From: Promethearchaeota archaeon
GTDB lineage: Archaea; Asgardarchaeota; Lokiarchaeia; Sigynarchaeales; SOKP01
NCBI GenBank assembly: GCA_019057735.1
Contig: JAHLWV010000001.1
Location: forward strand, 1-64,000
Direction of reading: 5' to 3'
DNA: 64,000 nucleotides
The notes beneath the pieces are model-generated. The model saw only the letters and a program-made list of their open reading frames with translations. It searched no databases and was not told the origin of the DNA. A program made the position numbers and the translations under genes. Positions 29,435 through 38,690 of the stretch are shown here, piece after piece; within the stretch, counting starts at the first letter, position 1, and every line of letters starts with the position of its first letter.

Positions 29435-30284
29435 CGAAAATTCAAAAGTTGTTGTACAAGGTATCACTGGAACGCAAGGGATGTTTCACACGAAAATTAT
29501 GATTGAATATGGGACTAATATTGTCGCAGGTGTGACACCTGGAAAGGGTGGCCAAGAAGTATACGATATACCCGTTTTTAACGAAATGAAAGAAGCTATC
29601 AAAGAAACAAGTGCAGATGCAAGCATTATTTTTGTTCCCGCTAGATTTACTTTAGCAGCAGCCATGGAAAGCTTAAATGCTGGAATCACAATGACTGTCA
29701 TTATAACCGAAAATGTTCCAGTGTTTGATATGATTAAGCTTGTTGAGAAAGCTAAGGAAAAAGGTCTAAAATTAGTCGGCCCGAATTGTCCAGGGATGCT
29801 AATTCCGGATAAGATTAAATTAGGAATAATGCCTGGTAATATGTGTCATTACGGAGATGTTGCAATAATTTCAAAAAGTGGAACTTTGTCTTACGAGATA
29901 ACAAAAGCAGTTGGAGACGAAAATATCGGTGTTTCAGCATATGTAGGGATAGGTGGAGATCCTGTGAGAGGGACACCTATGCAAGAAGCTGTTGCGTATT
30001 ACTCAGAGGATTCAAAAACTAAAACGATTGTTCTTATAGGAGAAATTGGAAGCGACGAGGAAGAAAAAACTGCAGAATATATCAAAGAACACGTTTCTAA
30101 ACCCGTAATAGCATATATTGCAGGAAAAAGCGCTCCAGAAGGGAAAAGAATGGGTCATGCCGGAGCAATTATCTCAGGAGATTTTGGCACGGCTCAAGGT
30201 AAGATAAAAGCTCTTCAAAAGGCAGGTGCCTTAATTGCTGATACTCCTTGGGATGTTCCAAAAATGATTAAAGAACTCCAATGA
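29415..30284 (+). CDS. sucD: Succinate-CoA ligase, alpha subunit
   Basis: 289 residues, the family's normal length. The CoA-binding Rossmann start VVVQGITGTQGMFHTK, GPNCPGMLIP, and the phosphohistidine motif GHAGAIISG are all present. The start is a GTG inside the end of sucC, preceded by GAGGTG, so translation is coupled. Together with SucC it forms the alpha-beta pair. It is the same fold as the N-terminal half of the AclA subunit encoded 3.6 kb downstream, so care is needed in annotation transfer between them. Confidence 0.93.
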   Translation: MNIMYISENSKVVVQGITGTQGMFHTKIMIEYGTNIVAGVTPGKGGQEVYDIPVFNEMKEAIKETSADASIIFVPARFTLAAAMESLNAGITMTVIITENVPVFDMIKLVEKAKEKGLKLVGPNCPGMLIPDKIKLGIMPGNMCHYGDVAIISKSGTLSYEITKAVGDENIGVSAYVGIGGDPVRGTPMQEAVAYYSEDSKTKTIVLIGEIGSDEEEKTAEYIKEHVSKPVIAYIAGKSAPEGKRMGHAGAIISGDFGTAQGKIKALQKAGALIADTPWDVPKMIKELQ

Positions 30285-30297
30285 ATTAAGAATTGCG

Positions 30298-30654
30298 ATG
30301 ATAAATAGAGTAAAAGTGATTAAATCTCATCATTCAGATGTGTTGATTCCTTTTCAAGCTGAAAAGGGTGAAATTGTCAACGGTAAAGAAAAACCTACTC
30401 AATGGGAAGGATGGCTTTATTGCAAAAATAAGGATGGAATTTTCGGTTGGGCTCCAAAAGCCTTCGTTACTCCAGTAAAGGATTCATCTGAAGAGTTCCA
30501 ATTTAACCGTGCTTATAATTCTTTTGAGATCTCAGCATTAAAGGGAGAATTTGTCGAAATAAAAGAAATTGAAAGTGGATGGGCAAGGATTGAAAATGAA
30601 AGTGGAAAAATAGGTTGGATTCCATTAGAAAATCTCGATATTACTGATCTTTAA
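30298..30654 (+). CDS. Tandem SH3-like domain protein
   Basis: 118 residues forming two SH3-like beta-barrels. The first, about residues 3-60, ends in GIFGWAPKAFV. The second, about 68-116, has FEISALKGEFVEIKEIESGW and IGWIPLENLDI. Each has the ALYxY-like start, acidic RT-loop position, WxxG/GWxP core and a final Pro-x-x-x-Val/Leu turn that define variant SH3 domains. No other domain, signal or membrane segment is present. It lies 13 bases after sucD and is probably co-transcribed. A role as an adaptor for the ligase or a neighbouring enzyme is only a guess. Confidence 0.7.
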   Translation: MINRVKVIKSHHSDVLIPFQAEKGEIVNGKEKPTQWEGWLYCKNKDGIFGWAPKAFVTPVKDSSEEFQFNRAYNSFEISALKGEFVEIKEIESGWARIENESGKIGWIPLENLDITDL

Positions 30655-30660
30655 AATAAA

Positions 30661-32013
30661 TTAGAAAAAACCAATTTGTTCCTGCAGATTTCTATACAAC
30701 TCAGATAAAGTCGGATGTGCATGGATCATTTTTCTAAAAATTGTTAATCCATTTGGTAAATGAATTAGGGGAACAATTTCGTGTATTAAAATATCAGCGG
30801 CTTCTCCAATGATGTGACATCCTAAAATTTTTTCATTATCATAAAGGAGTTTTAATAAACCTCGTTTTAGACCCATTAGGTATCCTCTTGAAGAATTAGA
30901 AAATTGTGTTTGCACAACTTTATAATTTGTTCCAGCGGCTCTTAATTCTTGTTCAGTTCTACCAACTGAGCCAATTGGAGGTTCTGTAAAAACAGCATAA
31001 GGTACATTTTCAAAGCTAATTGGGATTTTATTTTCATTAAAAATATTATGGATGACAAATTTAGATTCTCGGAGAGCCATATGTGTGAATTGAGTTCTAC
31101 CCAGAACATCCCCAATAGCGTAAATATTGAGTTTAGAGGTTTGGAGATAATCATTGACAATAATATTTCCTCTTGCGTCAGTTTCAACTCCAGCTGAGCT
31201 CAGGTTGAGTCCTTCGGTGTTGGCAGAAAATCCCGTAGAGATCATCATTTGTTCAATTTCAATTGTCTTACCTCTGTCTGTTGTTAACATTATATTTCCT
31301 GAAGAATTCGCTACTTTAGACGTACGAGAATTTGAGATAAATTCGATTCCATCCTCTTCATAATATTTCTTTACAGCTAAAGAAACCGTCTCATCCGCAC
31401 CAAAAATAGGTCTATCATTCGTATCAATGATATATACCTTACTCCCGAATGTATTAAAAACATTAGCAAATTCTAATGAAATAAATCCACCTCCAACAAA
31501 AGCAATAGTCTTAGGTAATTTTCGTAAATTGAATATAGTTTCATGAGTTAAGAAATTCACGTTATTAATGCCCTCAATTGGAGGAATCCAGGGCTTTGTA
31601 CCTGTTGAAATTAAAATATTCGGTGCAGAATAGATTTCATTCCCTACCTCAACAGTGGATTCATTCAAGCATTGGGCTTTCTTTCTTAAAAAGGTTATAT
31701 TTTCAAAAGTAGTTAATTGATTTTCATTATCTTTTATTGCATTATGAACTAAATTATCAGTATATTCCAAAGCTTTATTGAACTCGGCTTTAATGCCTTT
31801 AATTTTAATGCCAAAAGTTTTTGATCTTAAAGCTTGTTTGTATAACCTAGCGACATATATCATAGCTTTTGCTGGAATGCACCCATTTTCTATGCATTTT
31901 CCCCCTAGGGCACCATCACCCAATAATAATATTTTTTTATCGTATTTGGCGGCAATCTTCGCACTCGGAAATCCAGATGTTCCTTGCCCAATTATTATAA
32001 GATCGTAATCCAT
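30661..32013 (-). CDS. Dihydrolipoamide dehydrogenase-like flavoprotein disulfide reductase
   Basis: 450 residues of the class I pyridine-nucleotide disulfide reductase family. It shows the FAD motif IIGQGTSGFPSAKIA, the redox disulfide GGKCIENGCIPAK (CxxxxC), the NAD motif IAFVGGGFISLEFA, NIYAIGDV, and the C-terminal base HAHPTLSEL with the His-Glu pair. This full set fits lipoamide dehydrogenase or mercuric/glutathione reductase-like members. No E1 or E2 genes are nearby. The only lipoyl-carrier domain in the window is in the DGC-GcvH fusion at 41198, which makes a functional link possible but unproven. It is convergent with the SH3 gene and divergent from aclB. Confidence 0.82.
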   Translation of the reverse strand: MDYDLIIIGQGTSGFPSAKIAAKYDKKILLLGDGALGGKCIENGCIPAKAMIYVARLYKQALRSKTFGIKIKGIKAEFNKALEYTDNLVHNAIKDNENQLTTFENITFLRKKAQCLNESTVEVGNEIYSAPNILISTGTKPWIPPIEGINNVNFLTHETIFNLRKLPKTIAFVGGGFISLEFANVFNTFGSKVYIIDTNDRPIFGADETVSLAVKKYYEEDGIEFISNSRTSKVANSSGNIMLTTDRGKTIEIEQMMISTGFSANTEGLNLSSAGVETDARGNIIVNDYLQTSKLNIYAIGDVLGRTQFTHMALRESKFVIHNIFNENKIPISFENVPYAVFTEPPIGSVGRTEQELRAAGTNYKVVQTQFSNSSRGYLMGLKRGLLKLLYDNEKILGCHIIGEAADILIHEIVPLIHLPNGLTIFRKMIHAHPTLSELYRNLQEQIGFF

Positions 32014-32303
32014 ATCTCTTTTCCCTCTCTAAACATAATTCTTTGAGGTTTGTTTGAATAGTATTAGAATCATGCTCATTTAAATTAAATGCTTATTTTC
32101 TATAAAGTGCCCAGCTGTGCTCTAAATAGAATTCCCTTTAATTTAGATCATACTAACCCTTGAAAAATCTAATGCAATTGCCACACAAAAGGGAAAAGAA
32201 TCCCACATTAATCGAGTAAGTAAAATTTTTATTAAAGATGAGTTTACACATATTATAAATCTTTGACATAATATTAAAAATAAAATAAGAGAAAGAGAGA
32301 AAA

Positions 32304-33599
32304 TTGGCTCAAAAAAATATTTATGAGTATGATGCTAAAAAGCTCATAGCGAGCGAATTACCAAAATATTATCCAGAATTCAAATACCATAACAAGTTAG
32401 TGGTAATTGACTGCGAGACTGACTTAGAGAAAGCAATCTCGGATAATCCTTGGATAAACGCAGAAAAAGTTGTAGTTAAACCTGATCAACTTTTTGGAAA
32501 AAGAGGGAAAGCAAATCTACTCTTGTTAGATGCAAATTGTGATGAAATGAAAGATTTCTGTTACAACAATTTGGATAGAGTCTGCGAGATTGGAAATGTG
32601 AGAGGAGCTTTGAAACGTTTACTTGTAGAACCTTTCATTCCTCACGAAAAAGAATATTATGTTTCTATAACAACCGAAAGAGAGGGTGATGTGATCCATT
32701 TCAGTTTCGAGGGGGGTATTTACGTGGAAGAAAATTGGGATAAAGTCATTCACGTACCAATTCCTATTGGAACTGATATTAAAACCTTTGATTTAGAGAG
32801 TAAACTGCCAGATTTAGGAGACTCTAAAGGCGTTCTAATGCCTTTTATTAAGGGACTTTATCAAGTGTTTGTCGATCAGGATTTTACTTTTCTTGAAATC
32901 AATCCCTTCGCAATCACTCAAGATAACAAAGTTGTTCCATTAGATGTTAAAGCTAGATTAGATGATACTGCTATGTTTCTTCACGCGGATACGTGGGGAA
33001 ATCCTAACAACCCGATTGAATTTCCAGCTGCTTTTGGACAAACTATGTCTGAAAAAGAAGCGTACATACGGGAATTAGATGAAAAAACAGGGGCTTCCCT
33101 TAAATTAAAGGTTTTGAATCCAGTTGGTCGAGTTTGGACCATGGTAGCTGGAGGAGGGGCTTCAGTTATCTATACCGATACGATCGTGGACTTAGGATTT
33201 GGAGAAGAATTGGGGAATTACGGAGAATATTCTGGAAATCCATCACGAGAATATACCGAAATCTATGCCCAAACCATCATAGATCTCATAACAGAAACTC
33301 CTGATCCTGCAGGAAGATCAAAGTATCTCATAATTGGTGGAGGAATTGCTAATTTTACTGATGTAAAAGCTACCTTTACTGGAATCGTTAGTGCCATCAA
33401 GAATTCAGTTGAAAAACTGAAAAATGCCAAAGTTAAAATTTACGTGCGAAGAGGTGGCCCTAACGAAAAACAAGGACTTGAACTTATGAAGCAAGTTGGA
33501 GAGGAGACTGGTATTCCGATCGAAGTATACGATAGATATACTCATATGACTAGGGTTGTCGATTTAATCAAAAAAGCAGAAGAAGCAGGAGGGGCCTAA
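32304..33599 (+). CDS. aclB: ATP-citrate lyase, small subunit (SucC-like half)
   Basis: 431 residues. The N-terminal ATP-grasp domain (KVVVKPDQLFGKRGKANLLL, EINPFAITQDNKVVPLD) and the C-terminal CoA-ligase domain with TMVAGGGASVIYTD and GGGIANFTDVKATF match the N-terminal portion of animal ACLY and AclB of reductive-cycle bacteria. The pattern EYSGNPSREYTEIYAQTI is specific to citrate lyase and separates it from SucC. It starts at TTG, preceded by GAGAGAAAA. The aclA start is one base after its stop. The 290 bases before it hold the promoter region and no clear gene. Confidence 0.93.
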   Translation: MAQKNIYEYDAKKLIASELPKYYPEFKYHNKLVVIDCETDLEKAISDNPWINAEKVVVKPDQLFGKRGKANLLLLDANCDEMKDFCYNNLDRVCEIGNVRGALKRLLVEPFIPHEKEYYVSITTEREGDVIHFSFEGGIYVEENWDKVIHVPIPIGTDIKTFDLESKLPDLGDSKGVLMPFIKGLYQVFVDQDFTFLEINPFAITQDNKVVPLDVKARLDDTAMFLHADTWGNPNNPIEFPAAFGQTMSEKEAYIRELDEKTGASLKLKVLNPVGRVWTMVAGGGASVIYTDTIVDLGFGEELGNYGEYSGNPSREYTEIYAQTIIDLITETPDPAGRSKYLIIGGGIANFTDVKATFTGIVSAIKNSVEKLKNAKVKIYVRRGGPNEKQGLELMKQVGEETGIPIEVYDRYTHMTRVVDLIKKAEEAGGA

Positions 33600-33600
33600 A

Positions 33601-35436
33601 ATGGAAGATTACGAACTTTTTAATAGAAATACACAAGCGATTATTTACGGACTTCAGAGGAATCCTATCCAAAGAATGCTTGATTTTGATTTTGTGAGTA
33701 AAAGAGAAAAACAATCAGTAGCAGCAATAATTAGACCTACTCAGATTGCTGCAATCAGTTATCACAAGGTTTTTTACGGGAATAAAGAAATAGTTATACC
33801 TATTTATAAAACGCTTGATTTAGCTATGAAAAAACACCCTAACGCTGATGTAATGATAAATTTTGCTTCCTTTAGATCCTCGTACGATACTAGTAAAGAA
33901 GCTCTTGAATCTGATACAATTCGCACAGTAGTTATCATAGCTGAAGGAATTCCTGAAAGACAAAGTCGACAATTAATTAAAATCGCAGAAGAGAGGAAGA
34001 AGAATATTATTGGTCCAGCTACCGTAGGAGGAATTGTAGCGGGGGCTTTTAAAATTGGAAATACAGCAGGAACTTTAGAAAATATTAAACTTTCCAAACT
34101 ATATCGACCAGGCTCAGTTGGCTTCGTCTCAAAATCAGGTGGCTTAAGCAACGAAATGAATTTTATGATAAGTCAAACAACCGATGGAGTATATGAAGGT
34201 ATTGCTATCGGTGGTGACAGATTTCCGGGTTCGAAATTAATCGATCATCTAATGCGATACGAAGCAAATCCTAAAATTAAAATGCTAGTAGCATTAGGAG
34301 AAATCGGTGGAACTGACGAATATGCAATAGTAGACGCACTAAAAAGCAAGAAAATAACAAAACCAATCGTAGTATGGGTAACTGGGACAGCAGCCAAGAT
34401 TTTACCTGAGGGATTGCAGTTTGGGCACGCTGGAGCTATGGCAGATAGCTCAAAAGAAACTGCTGACGCGAAAAATCGCGCGTTAAGAGAAGCTGGTGCT
34501 GTTGTTCCAGAATCATACGAAGACTTTGACAAAGAAATTAGGAAAACATTCGATAAATTAAAACAAGAAGGAAAAATTCAACCAATTGAAGATTTTGAAC
34601 CACCAGCAATTCCAATGGATTATAAGACGGCTGTTCGATTGGGAAAAGTTAGGAGACCCACTGATGTAGTGGTTACCATTTCAGATGACAGAGGAGATGT
34701 TCCTACATTTGCTGGAATCGGATTAGACACAATAATTAAAAATAAAAAATCGATAGGATATGTAATCGGTTTATTGTGGTTTAAGAAAGAATTACCGGAG
34801 TTTGCCCAAGAGTTTATTGAAATTGTCATCAAGTTAACGGCTGACCACGGTCCAGCAGTTTCAGGTGCTCATAACGCAATAATTACAGCACGCGCAGGCA
34901 AAGATCTTATGTCGTCCCTTGCTTCAGGCATCCTCACAATCGGTCCGAGATTCGGTGGAGCAATTTCGAACGCAGCTAAATATTTCAGGGAAGCTTTACA
35001 AAAAGGAATGAATCCATTAGAATTTATGGGGTACATGAAGAATGTAGTGCAAATTAACATCCCTGGAATTGGACACAGAATAAAATCAGTTCAAAATCCT
35101 GATGTACGCGTTCAATTGTTAAAGGAGTTTGTGCTTAATAACTTTGAAAAACATCCTCACCTTAATTACGCTCTAGAAGTTGAGAAACTTACAACTTCTA
35201 AAAGAAATAACCTAATACTAAATGTTGATGGTTGTATTGGTATTACCTTTTTGGATTTGTTAGAAAATTTAAATTTCACTAAAGAGGAAATTGAAGATGT
35301 GATCTATAGTGAAGCATTGAACGGTCTTTTTGTGCTTGGAAGGTCAATTGGAATGATGGGGCATGTGTTCGATCAGAAACGTCAAAGAGCTGGCTTATAT
35401 CGCCAACCATGGGATGAAATTCTATTCACAGATTAG
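33601..35436 (+). CDS. aclA: ATP-citrate lyase, large subunit (SucD-like plus citrate-synthase-like halves)
   Basis: 611 residues. The first half is SucD-like, with NFASFRSSYDTSKE, GPATVGGIVAGAFKIGN and the phosphohistidine loop FGHAGAMADSSKE. The second half is the citrate-synthase-like citryl-CoA lyase domain: TADHGPAVSGAHNAIITARAG, GPRFGGAI, GIGHRIKSVQNPD and LNVDGCIGITF. The protein ends RQPWDEILF. The whole aligns by eye along its length with human ACLY's C-terminal part. With AclB it cleaves citrate with ATP and CoA to acetyl-CoA and oxaloacetate, the hallmark of a reductive cycle in prokaryotes. Both catalytic sites look intact. Confidence 0.94.
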   Translation: MEDYELFNRNTQAIIYGLQRNPIQRMLDFDFVSKREKQSVAAIIRPTQIAAISYHKVFYGNKEIVIPIYKTLDLAMKKHPNADVMINFASFRSSYDTSKEALESDTIRTVVIIAEGIPERQSRQLIKIAEERKKNIIGPATVGGIVAGAFKIGNTAGTLENIKLSKLYRPGSVGFVSKSGGLSNEMNFMISQTTDGVYEGIAIGGDRFPGSKLIDHLMRYEANPKIKMLVALGEIGGTDEYAIVDALKSKKITKPIVVWVTGTAAKILPEGLQFGHAGAMADSSKETADAKNRALREAGAVVPESYEDFDKEIRKTFDKLKQEGKIQPIEDFEPPAIPMDYKTAVRLGKVRRPTDVVVTISDDRGDVPTFAGIGLDTIIKNKKSIGYVIGLLWFKKELPEFAQEFIEIVIKLTADHGPAVSGAHNAIITARAGKDLMSSLASGILTIGPRFGGAISNAAKYFREALQKGMNPLEFMGYMKNVVQINIPGIGHRIKSVQNPDVRVQLLKEFVLNNFEKHPHLNYALEVEKLTTSKRNNLILNVDGCIGITFLDLLENLNFTKEEIEDVIYSEALNGLFVLGRSIGMMGHVFDQKRQRAGLYRQPWDEILFTD

Positions 35437-35445
35437 TGCTTCATC

Positions 35446-35453
35446 TTTTTTTT
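35446..35453 (+). terminator. T-tract terminator after aclA
   Basis: A run of eight T lies ten bases past the aclA stop, with no hairpin, as expected for archaeal termination. The following methyltransferase gene begins 42 bases later. Confidence 0.4.
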
Positions 35454-35494
35454 AATTTTATTAGTTAACATTAAAGACGGAATGTTGTATAATC

Positions 35495-36256
35495 ATGAAA
35501 AAAGATAATGAGGAATATTTTTACATTAGCGGACAGCATTATGATAACATGATAAAGAGCAGAAATACGTACGAAGCTATCCCATTTTATATAAAACAAG
35601 CTAAAAAATATGGTGGTCCTATTCTCGACTTAGCTTGTGGAACAGGAAGAATAACCATTCCCATTTCGAAAGAAGGAATACAAATTGTTGGATTGGATTT
35701 TTCTGTAAAAATGTTAGAACAAGCTAAACGAAACTCGAAAGATAATAATGTAGAGATTGAATGGGTAGAGGCAGATATGACAGACTTTAACCTAAATAGG
35801 AAATTTTCTACAATTACAATGCCCGCTGCTGCTATGAATTGGGTTCTTGAAAATAAAGGTATAGAAAATTGTTTAAACAGCATAAAGGATCATCTAAATC
35901 AGGATGGAAAATTCATTTTTTCCGTGTTTAATCCCAATTTTGAAATTATGATGAGAGATCCTTCAAAAAAATATAAGCGAAAGGGATATCCAGACCCAGA
36001 TGGTAAAGGAAATGTAGTCGTAACCGAAACCCATAATTATGATAAAGCAACTCAAATTATGCATTATACTTCATATCACAAGTTAAAAAATGAGGAAATA
36101 GTGAAGAAATTGAAGCTAAGAATTTTTTTTCCACAAGAATTAGATATGCTGCTTGATTACAACGGTTTCAAAATTGATTACAAATATGGAAATTTTGATG
36201 AAGAACCATTTAATTCTGATTCAAAATGGCAGATCGTAATCTGTCATAAAAAATAG
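35495..36256 (+). CDS. Class I SAM-dependent methyltransferase
   Basis: 253 residues. SAM-binding motif I is PILDLACGTGRITIPIS, with the acidic end of beta-2 in IVGLDFSVKMLEQAK and motif II-like VEWVEADMTDF. The fold is complete through HLNQDGKFIFSVFNPNF. The substrate is not identifiable. The best general description is a methyltransferase of the MtfB/UbiE-like 'methyltransferase domain 25' type. It sits after aclA on the same strand, 58 bases downstream, and is convergent with the membrane protein that follows. Confidence 0.8.
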   Translation: MKKDNEEYFYISGQHYDNMIKSRNTYEAIPFYIKQAKKYGGPILDLACGTGRITIPISKEGIQIVGLDFSVKMLEQAKRNSKDNNVEIEWVEADMTDFNLNRKFSTITMPAAAMNWVLENKGIENCLNSIKDHLNQDGKFIFSVFNPNFEIMMRDPSKKYKRKGYPDPDGKGNVVVTETHNYDKATQIMHYTSYHKLKNEEIVKKLKLRIFFPQELDMLLDYNGFKIDYKYGNFDEEPFNSDSKWQIVICHKK

Positions 36257-36303
36257 ATAGAATTTTCTTTATTCATAAAAGATTGTTATCTTGAGTAATA
36301 CGA

Positions 36304-37074
36304 TTAATCTTTCTTTTTATCTTCGTATCCTGAACCATATGGTAAACCGAAGATTCCAGGTTTAACCATAGGGGCATGAAAGTTACCTTTAGCCCATGGA
36401 GCAGGAAATTTTTGAGCAATAGCTGATGAGACCAGTGCTATTATAAATATAAAGATAAAAAGAACATAATTACTCCAAATTGTGAGAAAAATCAAGCTAA
36501 TTATTGCATTCGGCAGGTGACAGGCAAAAGTTTTAATAAGTATCGATTTAGGTGTGTCATGCTCTGGACTAATGTAAATATCCCAGAAATACATCTGTAC
36601 GATAAATTGCCACACGCCAATGCAAATAAAACTTAAAATATAGATAACCCAAAGAGGAAATCCAGTTAAACTCCAAAGGTGATAAAATGAGAGAAGAAGT
36701 CCTCCAGTACTGACCCCCCAAATAATACCAAACATGATTTCTGAGCCAATATAATATTTTCGGTCGAATGTAAGAGTGTTGCGGGGCCAAATGATCACAT
36801 ATGCTATAACAACAAATGTGAAGCAAAAAATTAGATAGGATATCCAAAAAGGGTTTGAGATTTGCTCTGAAGTGAATAAAGGGCTATTAAAGATATGTTC
36901 GAGCGTTCCAGAAGTAGCGATAAAGATGTTACAGAAAGAAAAGTAGATCAGTGCCCGTGTCCATGCAGCACCAGGTCTCCAAACATCAATAGGGAGCGTT
37001 CTGTATTTGATCATATAAATTCCGATCATAACTACACCAAATATAGCAAAACAAGTAATGAAAATGAGTATCAA
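36304..37074 (-). CDS. Polytopic membrane protein of unknown function
   Basis: 256 residues with seven likely membrane helices, about 2-22, 41-61, 76-97, 112-132, 138-158, 181-200 and 204-222, followed by a Pro/Gly-rich cytoplasmic tail FPAPWAKGNFHAPM. No transport or enzyme motif is recognised. The C-terminal region, with FGLPYGSGYEDKKKD, is hydrophilic. It was considered as a missing SDH anchor. It has too many helices and lies far from sdhAB, so no such claim is made. Confidence 0.55.
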   Translation of the reverse strand: MILIFITCFAIFGVVMIGIYMIKYRTLPIDVWRPGAAWTRALIYFSFCNIFIATSGTLEHIFNSPLFTSEQISNPFWISYLIFCFTFVVIAYVIIWPRNTLTFDRKYYIGSEIMFGIIWGVSTGGLLLSFYHLWSLTGFPLWVIYILSFICIGVWQFIVQMYFWDIYISPEHDTPKSILIKTFACHLPNAIISLIFLTIWSNYVLFIFIFIIALVSSAIAQKFPAPWAKGNFHAPMVKPGIFGLPYGSGYEDKKKD

Positions 37075-37354
37075 TATCCTATATTCACCTAATGAAAAGT
37101 ATCATATTTTAATCTAAGATAAGTTTATTAAACAATTTTTTAAAGGAATTCTTTAATTTTAAACATCGGGATTCATAAATATACGTAATTTCTAGCTCTT
37201 TTTAGAGGATTAAATAGAAATTACTCATAGTTCTTAATTCAATGAGGGGATATTTGTGGGAGAAAATTAATCAGTTCACTTTTTAAGAGATTAGAAATTA
37301 CATACATAGAAAATATATTTTTTAACTAATCACTAAATAAATAAATAGGGAAAA

Positions 37355-38554
37355 ATGAAAATGGACAAAAGAATTGAAGACGCAAAAAGCCATTTTGAGA
37401 AGATTGTAAAAGAGCAGTTAGAAAGAGTTGAACGAATGAAAAAGGCGGGAGACTGGGTCGATTACACAACGATAAAACCGATTATCATCGGTCTCGTTGG
37501 TGGTGATGGTATTGGGCCGTATATTACAAAACACGCGCAATCCATACTAGAATTCTTGCTAAAAGAAGAAGTTGAGGAGGGAAGTGTTGAACTTAGAGTA
37601 ATCGAAGGTTTAACTATTGAAAACAGAGCAAAAGTAATGAAAGCAATACCTGACGATGTATTAGTAGAACTGAAAAAATGCCATGTTCTGCTCAAAGGGC
37701 CCACAACAACTCCAAGGAAAGGAGACAAGTGGCCAAACATCGAAAGTGCAAATGTTACTATGCGACGTATGTTAGATCTTTTTGCTAATGTTCGCCCAGT
37801 AAAAGTTCCTGAAAAGAACATAGATTGGATGTTTTTCAGGGAAAATACTGAAGGAGCTTATGTGCTTGGATCTCAAGGTTTAAACATTTCCGAAGATCTT
37901 TCCATTGATTTCAAGGTTATAACAAGACAAGGGTCAGAAAGGATTATTCGACTTGCGTTTGATTATGCTAAGAAGAATAACATCAATAGAGTAACTGTGG
38001 TGACGAAAGCAAATGTAGTCAAAGCAACTGATGGGAGATTCCTTGCAATGGCAGAAGAGATCGCTAAAGAGTATCCAGAAGTTGAATGGGACGATTGGTA
38101 TATCGACATTATGACTGCTAAATTGGTGGATCCCGCAAGACAAAGCCAATTCAGAGTTTTTGTAGCGCCGAATCTCTATGGAGATATCATCACAGACGAA
38201 GCAGCACAGATTCAAGGAGGTGTTGGAACAGCAGGCTCTGCTAACATAGGAAAACAATATTCAATGTTTGAAGCTATCCATGGTTCAGCACCAAGAATGG
38301 TGGACGAAGGAAGAGCACAATACGCAGATCCTTCGAGCATTATCAAAGCAGCAGCATTACTATTAAATCATATAGGATTTACAGAGAAAGCTAAAAAACT
38401 TGAAATGGCACTTGATATTTGTGCAACCTTAGAGAAGAAGATTGCGCTTACTGGCCGAGATGATGGAGCGACTGGTGAAGAATACGCTAAATATATAATG
38501 GATACGCTTGTAGACCCTAACCTTGAAGAAAAGTGGAATCGTTTTCAAAAATAA
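37355..38554 (+). CDS. icd: Isocitrate/isopropylmalate-family dehydrogenase, probable isocitrate dehydrogenase
   Basis: 399 residues. After a charged 45-residue N-terminal helix comes IIGLVGGDGIGPYITKHA. KGPTTTPRKGDKW and ESANVTMRR follow: Ser-x-Asn at the isocitrate contact, where IPMDH has Leu. ENTEGAYVLGSQG and the Mg-binding NLYGDIITDEAAQIQGGVG come next, and then MFEAIHGSAPRM. It would decarboxylate isocitrate oxidatively, or carboxylate 2-oxoglutarate in the reverse direction. The cofactor is not decided. The start is an ATG (a second ATG is two codons on) after AGGGAAAA. The last 291 bases recur as a diverged copy at 47218-47508. Confidence 0.88.
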   Translation: MKMDKRIEDAKSHFEKIVKEQLERVERMKKAGDWVDYTTIKPIIIGLVGGDGIGPYITKHAQSILEFLLKEEVEEGSVELRVIEGLTIENRAKVMKAIPDDVLVELKKCHVLLKGPTTTPRKGDKWPNIESANVTMRRMLDLFANVRPVKVPEKNIDWMFFRENTEGAYVLGSQGLNISEDLSIDFKVITRQGSERIIRLAFDYAKKNNINRVTVVTKANVVKATDGRFLAMAEEIAKEYPEVEWDDWYIDIMTAKLVDPARQSQFRVFVAPNLYGDIITDEAAQIQGGVGTAGSANIGKQYSMFEAIHGSAPRMVDEGRAQYADPSSIIKAAALLLNHIGFTEKAKKLEMALDICATLEKKIALTGRDDGATGEEYAKYIMDTLVDPNLEEKWNRFQK

Positions 38555-38690
38555 AAAGTATGTTATTTTAAAATTTAAATTTTTTATTTTTTTATTAAAA
38601 TCAACAGGATGGTGAAAAGAGTTAAAAAACCTAAAATTTAAAATATCTATTCCAATAAAAGGTCTACAAAGTGGAAAGATATTTGATATC

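Noticed and set aside
32014..32303. RNA gene or gene remnant before aclB
   Set aside because: A short frame (ILTLEKSNAIATQKGKE) is open but has no family or start, and no tRNA-like cloverleaf could be folded by eye.
36304..37074. Polytopic membrane protein as SdhC/D or as an energy-converting subunit
   Set aside because: Seven helices without matching motifs, and convergent with unrelated genes. It is kept as unknown.
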